Shown one piece after another: positions 30,201 to 42,200 of a DNA stretch of 64,000 nucleotides. Under the pieces are notes generated by a model. That model worked only from the letters and a program-made list of their open reading frames with translations. It was not told the DNA's origin and made no database searches. A program made the translations under genes and the position numbers. This DNA comes from Hyalella azteca. Its lineage: Eukaryota > Arthropoda > Malacostraca > Amphipoda > Hyalellidae. The stretch spans positions 156,289-220,288 of the forward strand of contig NW_025940648.1 in NCBI RefSeq assembly GCF_000764305.2, written 5' to 3'. Position 1 is the first letter of the stretch. Each line of letters opens with the position of its first letter.

Positions 30201-33200
30201 AATGCGACTAGACGATACTGGAGCTCAATTTCTGTCAAGGATGGTGAGGGCGACGGTGCGGGAACCACCCCGTACGACTGCCGCAAGGTTACTGGAGCTG
30301 AGTGTCTGTAGACCAGCTATATATAGTGCAATACGGGAATTATTTCCTATGTTAAATGTGAAAAAACTGCCCCACCTCCCTCCCTTGCGGAATCTGTAGT
30401 GAACGCATAAATCAACGTACAGAGATGGTTTTGATACCGTTGGATAGGTCAGAGTGTCAGCTTTAAGATGAGACTAAAAACCGGAAAAGCCGAAATTGTC
30501 GGTTTTGGACCCATACGCTCCCCTTAAAAGAATCTATCACGAACATAAACTTAACCTGCAAAATTTTTAAGAAATAATTTAGAATGCGGCCTTTTCAATA
30601 ATAGATTTTATTAATAACAAATCAGTCAGTTAGTTTTTAGATTCGTGAAAATTTTTAGAGTAAACAATTGAATGAAATACTCTGAATGGTGGATCAAATA
30701 AATAAAATAAACTCTTAGCAACAGATTAAATAACTTACGAAGATTACTGCACGCAACTCGAAGATCATAATCACGCAACAGTGTACGGAGATGGAGCGTA
30801 AATTAATATTCGCGGCCAGATACGCCACCTATAAATTTTGGAATTCAAGGTGTGCCGATATTTTGTATCGAGCCTAAGAGGTTTAATGGGCAATAGGCAT
30901 GTCAATGTTTCTGAGGGTAGCCTAGAATTGTACGGTCATGGGGGTCATGTTTTAGAGTCTTGGTTTATATTTTGTTTTGGAAACAAATGTCCTATTAGCG
31001 GTCGGAATTGTTAAGGCCACCAGTGGCGAATGATTGTGGTTTAACTCAATCAGTTTTGTTTGGTCTCTCATTTCCAATCCAGATTAACAGTTTAGAACTA
31101 CGAGTGCGTGTCAATAGAATCGAGTAGATTTTATTGCGCGTACGTTTACTTCTGGTATTAACTAGGTTTTGTATGAAACTGTCAAATCCCATACTGTAGC
31201 ATGCAGGACTGATATTTGCCTCGCTTTGGAAGCGGTCCATTCTAGATTTCAAGCCGCCGTACTCCTATAAACACGACTATTTATAAAAATTTACAAACAG
31301 ACCTGTCTTCGGAAGTAGTCTCACTATAGTAGAAAGCCAATAATTCATCCATACCATTATCGTGTCAATCTTTTCAGTATTTCAACTGTCTCGTTCTATT
31401 GACGTCCTAATTTATCTGGATTCAATCAAGTGTTGTAAATCTCTGCAAGTGTAGAATATATTTTCCGGCCTCAAATGCTTCTTCAATTGTTTTAATCTTC
31501 CACGTAACGTAGGGCCCGCTGTTAAGAGTCACTAAAGAGTTTAGATGTAGCTATTTCTCCCGCTACAATACTCACTTGTATCACTTTCGCTTCAACCAGT
31601 ACTTCATGTCTCCTGCACGAATCACCCACGCCCCGAACTCGATGAACTTGTCTTTAAGCTAAAGGCCTTCATCACACCTTGTGAAATCGTTTACAACATT
31701 CTTCATCGCGTCGCCTTCCTCCGTCTTCAACATAATCAAGACAACCTGATCACGCCTCAATGCCGTCAAAACGTTCACAATGATCGAATATGACAACTAT
31801 CATGGTTACCATTGAACACTGAGTACTCAAATCGCGAACAAGTAAGACAGTTTAAACAGCAATCACAGCTCGAGCTAGCTAAACCAAAGACAACACAACA
31901 TACGTAGCCAGATTTTAACTAATTTCACGCAAATATAATCGAATTCCATGATTTATAATAATGTAATTAAAATCGCTGTTATACAGGGCTGCCAAGCGGG
32001 ACGCTGCCGGACGTCGCTCGCTTTGATGAGGAGACTTGCGTCACATGCCTCAATGTGAGTAGGCCTGTTCCTGGATTATGTCAATTCTTGTTACTTGTTA
32101 AGTTTTTCTCCGGCATTCTTAGACTACATTAAAATTTTCGCTTAGTGGTACCCAAAGTTACAAAAGAGGAAAAGATTCCTCAATTTGAGTTTAATGCATA
32201 ATCTCCGCAATGCGAGAAATCCCCAGCATCACATGTTTCATTAGTTCATGCTAAAGCCACCGCGCCAAAGTTCTGTATATAGACTGGAACTCAAGAACAT
32301 TGCATAAACCCTGTGTCTTCTCACGGCTTATATAGTCACTTCTTTCTATTCAAATTCATTCCTTTATTCATTTTATTAGTGAAATATTGCGTGTTTTCTT
32401 CTTTGACACTGTCAGAATGGAGTTGACTGCAAGAGTCACCTGACAGATTCTATTCTGGCGTCTGGCTTGCTGACTTCTGAGTACGTCACCAACATGGGAT
32501 ACACGCCTCTGCCAGGCAGGTTGTCCGACCGAGAGTCTACTTGAAATTAATTAGATAGGACGTTACTCTGAGCTGCGTCTTGGAGCTAATTAACTTTCAG
32601 TATTTGACATAATTCTGGGTTGTGTGCCTGTCTAAGGTGTGTAAAAATAGAATAAATGACTCAAAAAAGCGTGTTGAATGTACGTATTTCATAGATCTAT
32701 TCAGTTGTTTTCAGTACCTCTACTGTTATAAATATTTTTGAAAGTCATGAATTAATCATGAGAATGACGCTGCCCCAGGCAAGTGTCAGCTTCCTCCCCG
32801 TCAGGCAAGACGTGGTCGCAAGGTGGTGGGGGGCATTAGCAAGGACCTACCCTCAGCCTGCTTCAGCCCTCGGCCTGACCTGCACAATCGAGCGGCGCTA
32901 CTCGCTGCGCAGGTTAGAACTCGTGATATTATGAATGACAGGAGACTCTTCATGAGGAGTCCTCAAGATGAGACATTTGACGTGAAAGTGCTGAGAGAAA
33001 TGTAAGGACAGTGTTCTCATAGGTGCGTATGTCCTACGAGAAGGGTGCGTATGTCCCCTTTTAGTCTAGTAGAGCCCGTTAGTAATCTAGACAAAAATCG
33101 AGCGATGGGGACATCAATAAAGATTAGTCGTCCTTCTGATTTCACAAAAACGTTTAGGATAAAATTTTCCATAGAAAATGTATATGAACGAGGTTGAGAC

Positions 33201-36200
33201 ACATTTGTGTATGACAAATTTCTAGGGTAGTCATTTCTCGATAGGTATAGAGGGAAAATTTTCTACAAAATATGCATTGCGATTCAATTATTCTACCAGA
33301 TTTGCGGTCCATCTTTCATGAAAGATTGAGCGTCGAAATATTACGATTAATGCTGAACAAAGATCGCTTCATTCTTCAGAAAGAACAACGCTTAATTCTT
33401 CGCTGAACAAAGATTTAGTGAAAAATTTTATGAAAATTCATCACGAATAAAATCCAGGTCTGTGCAACTGTGAAATATGAGTTCTTAAGTTATGGCAGAT
33501 TTCATCATTTCAAGTATGCTTTAACTTTACCATTTGTCCAAAAAAGCAGTTTTTGAAAATATATACTTCAGTTCAATGTAGTACGATACGCGATATCGAA
33601 GTGAGATCATGCAAAACTTCCCTAAAAATATATTAAAATAACCAGTGGACTAAAAACCGTTTCGTCAAGAAACGCAAAGAAGGGTGAAGAATGTTTCAGG
33701 TGAATTATACCATGCTTCTTAAGTGAAGAATCTTTGATCATTATTTTGAGTTCTATCATTTGAATATAAATGCGAAAGTAAAAAATCATTTTCTCTTTCA
33801 TCAAAATTTTTAATGGCTGCAGGCAACGGCACATTACCTCACGGCGCTCAGACAGGCCGTGGGCAACGAGCTATTCCATCACCTGCTGTCACTGCACCCA
33901 AGACCAGCTGTAGCCATCGTCACCGACGGCAGGAAGGATTTCACCGAAACCCTGTTGAACTCTTTGCCTTTCGGAACATTAGGGCTGTCAGAACCTGAAG
34001 AATACCTATTAGTTTTTTACTCGAATACTCGTAAGCCTTTAACTCTTTAATTGTGTGTTGATAACCTTGTACCTACTGAGCCCGTTAGTAATTATTATTG
34101 AGCCGCTCATCCAATACTTTTTCCTAACGAAACTGATGTCCGGGACCTTACACAAAATTCACTTGAGTACCCGACGCAGCTCACTGCAGTGATTGCAAAA
34201 GATGCTTGCACAGGGATAACGATTTTTAAGGCATTTTAATGTTAGTAGGAAGCTCGAAAATTGAACTCATGGTTTCCAAGATTGAAGGATGATTCAGGGG
34301 AGGGCGTCTCTTTTGTTTGAATAATTGGACACGCGCTCAATTTTATCGTCGTTTCTGGAAAGAAAATAGGGCGCTCAATTATCGCCTGCCAATTGTGCGG
34401 CGCTAATTTACCTCCAACAACATTACGACGAATAATATTTACTGCAGTAAATTATATACAAATAATATGTATTAATTGGATTAAAAGAGTGAAATATGCA
34501 TAACTATTAATCATTATATGAGTTTTCTGTGGGCAGTAAGAGGAGGGGGAGGAGTGTTTCGGTCAGGTTCTGCTACTGCTCTTGTACAAGCCCTAAAATC
34601 CTCCCTAGTCGATGACTCAGCAGCTGCACTACGGGTCAGTTATTGTAAGAATATTGCCCACGCAATGCCGTAGAGATCGATGATAGTTCTTTTCCTGTGG
34701 TCTCTGGTCGAGCATGATATTTTCCTTAAAATCTGTAAATATGAAGAGGTTTCTGTATCTATTGTGACTATATGAGGGTGATAGGCGCGCAGCCGTGGGC
34801 CGCAAATTTACACATCCATGAAGACGAGACTGGCTTAAAGTACTTAACATCGTGAGCTACCAAGCCCGCTAACTTGCTCGACCACTAATAGGAGATGTGA
34901 ACTAAAGTGTAAACTTGTATCTTTCTGACCGCATAACAACTCATTCTGACCCTTGTCCCTTGCCAGGCATAACCCAATCCAGCACCTCATGATTTCTATA
35001 TTCATCAAATAAACTCATCCATATATTCTGCATCTTTACTCATCATCCACTCTAGTACCCTAAACTTTCCTCCACTCAGGACCCTCTGGCTGGTCTGCAC
35101 ACGGCTGCCCACGCAGCACTGCCTGACACGGAGGTCTTCATGCTAACGGAGAGCGCTCCCTTGGGAGGGAACACGGGGGCCAACATGCCCCTGCATACAC
35201 GAGAACTGCTGTTGCGCAAGAGAATCAAGGTGATTCCTATTCATCATATTTTCGACGCTGCTAAAATATGTCAACAGGCATCTATTTCTACAATGGAATG
35301 GCTGCAAATGTTTGGTTGTGCGTGGCTTGAAGTTAGCGAATGGAGTAGCTGGTTAGGTTAGGTTGATCAGAAGGACGGTTAGGTAACCAGACGTTATAGG
35401 AACAGCGAACAGGTCACTTTTATATCCTGCCTGGGAATTATTATACATCAACATTGAAAAAAATGTGTCCAATATTCGAATACGATGCGTCGAATGTATA
35501 CGATTCGAATACGATGCGTAGAATGTAAAAAAATTGCAGCGTAAATGTATGAAAATTACATATACCTTTCCAAAACATAAACTCTGAATAAATTGCGGCG
35601 ATATCTGTTTCCCAGAAAAGCAGATGGAATACGACAATGAAATCATTGATGACGAGTAAGACTGTTCATACGTCCCTGTATACATCCCATACACGAGTGT
35701 GCAAACAAACATCCCTGTTCTCTCCAATGTAGAATTCATTCAATGTATGGGCTGTTAACCTCAGCCACATGGTGCCGTCAGATATAATCTCTGGAAATTT
35801 TCATTTTTCTTTTATGTAGAAATCAGCATGTACTGCAGATAGAATCGCATAGAACCAACCTCTCAGGAAGGACTTCTGACGCGTGTCTGTGCTCGTCAGA
35901 AGTCATATGGGATCTCGCGCTCTTATAGGGGGATTGTTCCTGAGCGCCCCACCGCTGAGCTCGCAGTGTCTGACTACAGGTCTCAGTTGTGGGGTTAAGT
36001 TATTATGTTGGCAGGATTCCTTACATTTCCCTTCTGTCTCTCTCGTGCGGGCGGCCGACGTCCCGTGTAAGCGATCTCTTGTTCGAGTGCCTTAGTTTCT
36101 GTCACTTTCCACCTGTCCTTTCTTGTCACTTCTTTTTGAGATGCTAACACTGCTTCTTTCGAGCCAGCTTCAGCGGGCTGGACAATTGAGACCTTCCGCC

Positions 36201-39200
36201 TCTTGTGGGTGATGAATGAATTTCGATTTAAGAAACTTTCGATAACTGAGACCTTCCACCTCTTTGGTGATGTTCATCTTAACTTTCATTGCGAGATAGC
36301 GAAATAACTGAAGCGCTAGTAAACATTTGGCCACAAAACTAACTAAACTAACATAGAACCAGATCTGAACTTATTCATTCAGAAAGCGCGTGCACACTAG
36401 TCGCGTTCGAACATGCTCCAACGCTGCATATAACATCCTAAGTTTTGCTACAAACATGTAATTAACTCAACATTTTCTTTATGTACATTAGTATCAGCAT
36501 CAGTAACCGCAAATATAGCATCAGAAAATATATTAATCGCTGCATGGCTTACGATCTGCATCAAAAATTAAGAAGGACGACAACGAACGCAAACAACTCC
36601 CGAGAATGCAGCATGCCTTCGAATAGGATGATTATTTATTGGCAACTATCAATGAATATATATCATACTCTGGCCTAAAAAGCTGTAAAAATTCGTCGTC
36701 CGGGTTTTGACCCTACACGGTGACGGCTAACAGTAGGAGAGTCTCAATTAAAAGCAACGAGTACCCACTATTCGAAAACTGGGCACATACAAAATATACG
36801 CCCTTCTTGGTGCCCAGCTGTGTGTGTGTCCATCTGTGTTTTCTAAAACCGTGTTGTGTGTGTTCTGAAATGTGATGTGTTCGTATGATCTGTTTAAAAT
36901 TTTGTCCAGGATCATATCGTGTCTGCCTAATAGTGAAAGCTAGGTGACTATTGTTTGAACTTGGTGTTGTGAACTGTTGGGTTTGGGGAGAAAGATCATT
37001 ATTGCGTGCATGAGCGAGTCTGGGGAACATCCGTCCGATGGTTTTATATGTATAACAAGTACTGTATCGTGTTTTGTGGGGACGTTTAAGCTAGACAGTT
37101 GTGATGCCAGTTGGGCCCGTTGCGTTCGGATTTAATGTTTTAAATGAGCGATGAAATAATCTAACATTGATGGGTGGAGTCAACTGCATGGGAGAAGGCG
37201 GAAAGTACGTCTGGCAAAGTTACCAAGATTTTATGGTTGAATGAGGTGTGTCTCGTTGTTTACGTGGTCTTATATTATGATGATATGTTCAATGTCAAAT
37301 TCTTCATTGTCAATGTCTTTCTGTGTAAAAATTTCCTGACATTGTTTTCCACAAATGGTTTATTTTTGTTCTGATGTATAATGTTGTGTATTTAATGTTT
37401 TCGTGCTAGAGCCTATCATGCGTTTTAGCGATGACCAGAATTTTTAGGATCTATTTGTGTTTTTCAGGGGCTGATGAGTTTCTGCCATGTCTGTTGCAGC
37501 TGTCTGTTTGCAGTTGTTGGCGTAAGGCGATGAATTGTCTGCTGAGTGCTGTCGTAGGAGCGTGGGTGTAGATATATTGAAAAGTGGCCTGATATCGTGT
37601 TTAATGTAATGTTTCGTGAATGGGTTTAATTTCAGGAATGATGCGGTGTTCTATACTGAGGATTGAAGTTTCGGTGGCGTTCTTTACGTGTTTTGTCCAT
37701 TATTATTTTTCTCAGTGCAGATTTTAGCTGATATATAGTCGGGTTGTGCGAATCTTTTGTACTGTGATAGGGTTTACTTGCATAGTGCCCAATTTTCTCG
37801 ATTGAAGGATCTACGGGGACAGATGGTATTTGTACAGAGTTTGCATAGATTGTGGCTATTATGGAAAGCTGATAGGATTGTGTGGTGTTTCAAGTCTAAA
37901 TTGAATGATTAACTGGATGTTGTGGAATGCCTTATTGTTGTGCATGACTCTGTCTGGTGATTGATGTCTTGCTGTTGTGGGTGATTAGAGTTGAAAACTA
38001 GGGGCCGATGTGGTAGAGTGTAAATTTCTGCCTATGTGGTAGAAGATACAGTTTTCTAGTGTTTTGTGTCTGGCGTCTAAATCTGCAAGAAGTTGAACGG
38101 GTTGGGGTTATCCAGTAGTGTGTGAAAGTCGATGTAGTTGATGTTCGTTTAGTTCTCGGTCGTATAGAATATAGCGGGCCCGTTAGTAGATAATGTTGGG
38201 TATATTTTCTTAAGTTGAATCATACTCATACCAACGTTCCGGCCAAAGCTGTGTTTCCTTCATAGATTGAACGCTTGTTGTCGTATCAAGACTTCCGACA
38301 TTACCTAGAATTAAAAAATTAATTCCGATCAAATAAAGACAACAAATTTCGAAAATAATCTGGCTTACCTCACTCCATTTGCCACGTCTCTATGCCTCGC
38401 ACATTGGGCGCTCTCGGCATTTCAATTGCTTAACATCTTCCAGGTAATGCCGTTGGTGGTTGGACACATTTTACAAAAAGATGAGACCGCACAGAACCAA
38501 TCAAGCAAAACTAATTCATCATATGACACATGGATTTGGGGAAACGTTAGTGCCATTCCCCTTGAGCCGGAGCCTGCTGAAGGAGAGCAAGAGCTGCTTT
38601 CAGCAAGTCGCGTCTACCAGATCCTGGCAGAATTCGCCTTAGTGACAGGAGGTCACGTCATCGACGTGCCAACTGCTACTGATCTGAGGAGCGCTCTTGC
38701 CGCTGTCAAGCAACAGTATTTTCAGGGCGAGGTATGTTTCGTTCACTTTCGGCTAATGACACTTTCAAAATGTACCTAAGGATGAGTCGGTCATGTGCTT
38801 AGTGCAGTGCATGCATCTAATAACATGGGTTCATTGTGTGCTGCGCCTACTATCGTTAAACTTGCATTAATTAAAGACTTGGTAAATTGGAGACGGTTTG
38901 TCTGAACCTCGAACAATCAAATAAGGAAAAGAGCTGTTGAGTTATTTTGAGAGATAGTTAGCATTCAGTCGGCTGTCAGGGTGATGAGGATAAGGGTGAT
39001 CGAAGGCTTTGTTGGGAGTTTGTGACCCCAGCCCTTTGGGGCGATCCTGTTAGGTTTGGGTCGGAGGTGCCCTTTTACAGAATGGGGCGTGAGGATGAGA
39101 GGAGGGCAGGGAGTGAAAATGCAGGCATGGAGTACGGTTAGATATACAATATTATGGTGGGAACAAAGACACAGAAAGACAAAGTTATCTGGATCCTGGT

Positions 39201-42200
39201 AAGACTCATTCCATTATAACAGCTATAATTAAGGTAAGTGCGGAGAGAGCACGGCAGTGATGGAATAGAGGCTTATTTACGGTTCAATTGTGCCCGCAAA
39301 GTTATTGTTCCGGGGTCGATATGCTTTTGTAGTTGGTGGAGTTTGCATGAATGATATAATGCATCATGATCCTGATCTACGGTTATTTTTATTCGGTTAT
39401 GGATAGCACAATCAATCCGCGGTTGATTTGGAGACATAATGGCCCATCTAGTGTGAAGCAACCTTGAGGTCCGCAATCTAAATTCTAATGGCTAATTGCA
39501 AATTAATTTAAAAAGTAAGCATTTTACCTAAAAAATTTAAGATTTTAGGTAATTTTTCACTAACGAATGATCAATTGCGTCTTAATTTCCCAATGTCTGG
39601 AGCATTACTGAACGTCCAATTCTTTTGCAAGGAATAATTATTTGTACGCGGACCTGGTCGTGAGCTCAGTCTATTGGTTACAATGCGACATAGGCGACAA
39701 ACTTTCAAGCACAGGGAAGAATATCAAGAGATGTATAAAAGCACATTAATTATACACGGCTATTCTCGTTTATAGTTGGGTTGTGGGGTATGAATTTAAA
39801 TATTTAAAATAGAATCATGGCATGGGATCGTTTACTGACGGCTATTGAATCTGTGGTAAAAAGGGCCAATTGTTCAAAATTATAGGCATTCATTGCAGAG
39901 TAACATGAGGTCAAAAATCAGTGGCTTGTGATTTGAGACAAACTTATTTATATGATGTACTCCGCATATGAGATTTTGCTATTAGGTAATTATTTACATA
40001 TGATTATGATAAACGCATTGTTTTTTCTTTTATTCTAACTGATGGTTTGGGTTTTACTTCGGCTTCGCATGAATGCCGAATATTTAATGCGAAGGTTTTA
40101 GTGCAGTTTCCATTACGCATAAATGATATCCATAGATTGTGTTTCGTACATATTGTTTTCTGTTCAGATCGTATTCTGGGCAGGTTGTATTCTGTTCTGA
40201 TCATGTCCTGCACAGGTTGTGTTGTATCGCGATATTTCGGGGTCGAGTGCCAAGATCATCAACATCACAGTGGATAATCGCGTGCAGGCAGTCGGCATAT
40301 CGCTCTACGGCACTTTTGTCTCAGCAACTATGACGGCTGATGGTGGTGGGTATTAGAAATTCATTAGTACGATAAAATTTCGTATGAGACGGAAAATTTT
40401 GAATTATGTGACGAACTGTGTCTTCTTAAACAAATCTAGATTTTATAGACGAGAACCACTCATATTCGTCGGATAGAGCTCTATTCCATCGTATTCGCCT
40501 ATTTAATTTGTCTATAATTTGGATCTATTAATCGCTGGATTTTTGACACCTTACAATCTTGAACTAGTATTGAATCCCTCGCGTTCCATTGGAAAGCAAT
40601 AAATTAAGGCAAATAATCTTGAGTAACCAATCACGCCACAATGTAAAATTATGAAATGGTTGTTAGAGATGAAAAAGGACATAATTGGAAGAGCAGATGC
40701 AGAGAATGGATTGGAAAAGCAAATGCAGAGAGAAATCTTCCGACACTAGTCACAATATAATAATAATAGTAGTATTAAAAATAAGGTGTTTTATTGATAC
40801 GCTTACTGATAAATAAGTTGCTTTTAATATTTTTAACACGCAAAATGGCCAAAACCCACATTATTTAAGCTCAAAGTTTTAGAGAAAATAATGCCAATTT
40901 TAGGTTGGTTACTTTGTAATTCCCGCTATTTCGTTTGAATTTTCACATCTTATCACTCGACTGAGATCATTTTACTTCTCTAAATTTTTCAGGATCGATT
41001 ACTGATCTTCTTGGTGCTCCTCCAACGACAACCAGAAATCCTTATCGGGTCAACCAGGTTCCAGTCACTCCAGACATTATGAAGGTAAAGATTAAACTTG
41101 ACTTTAAAATAAACTTTATCTAAGGAGCATTTTTTCTCTTGTCTTCATTTGTTATTAGACGACATTTCTTAAAATAAACTTTATCTAACGAGCATTTTTT
41201 TCTCTTGTCTTCATTTGTTATTAGACGACATTTCTACCAGCAGCTGTAAGATCTAACTTCTCACGCCAGATGCAGTTGACCATGCGTAATTTGGGCATGC
41301 TTTGCCACGTTGACTCCGATTGCTTTATGGTACTATTATTTCATCTTTTTGTACTATTTTGAAACAAGGTTGCAACCCTATCAAAATTTGGATGCCTGTC
41401 AGCCGCTGGCTCAGGGTCGCCCCAAGTTCTTTTTGTGTTGTAATTTAGAAGCTCTATGTCCGCTTTAGGTTCCGGTTGCCGGAGCGAAATAAGCGCCGAA
41501 GGAGAATCTTGTGAAATACCCGTCGAGCTTGGGGCGATCGTGGGGCGCGCGTATTCGGTACCATGATGATTATAAGTCAATTTCGATGAAACAACGTTTA
41601 ATTCTTTGCATGTTTGGGTAAGGGTGTTGAGCAGTCTTTTGGAATTTGGGTTTTGGAATGTGGGTGGGGTCGAATTCAGGGTACGTTTTACCTAGTGTAT
41701 CTTAAATTCTCAAGTAGACAATTCAGAAATAATAGCTCCCGGCAAATGATTCTGCCAAAAAATGGCGATGCTGGTTTTCAAAGCGCGCTAAGAAATCAGA
41801 ATGAAAGGTTGCACGCGTGCGACAGACTGTTCAGCATGCATGTGTGTTGTGCTTGACAATGCATTATACTATGGAAAAATTCAGTAACTTTTTCAGAATA
41901 TCCTGCATGTCTTTGTTTACAGTACAAAGTGGGGCGCACGTTCATGCTTGTCAGGTCGGCATTGGCGAAAAAAATCAAATATCTGACATTGACGTACCTT
42001 CCATCTGGCGTCGCGTCAGTCATAGTTACGGCATCTTCAGCGGCGGATATCATCCCTTCGTTCTACCACGCTGATGTCAACAGCAGCTACCCGTCTTTGC
42101 AACGTTTATCACACCCCTCTTCTTCAGGTGAGCTATATGTGTGTTTGTACTAAGATCACTTGATTGCTTAAATCGCAAGTCCATCAATAATTAAAAAAAA

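Noticed and set aside
35351..35366. GGTTAGGTTAGGTT as an interstitial telomere
   Set aside because: Only two or three units; too short to tell from chance. The same holds near 49265-49290.
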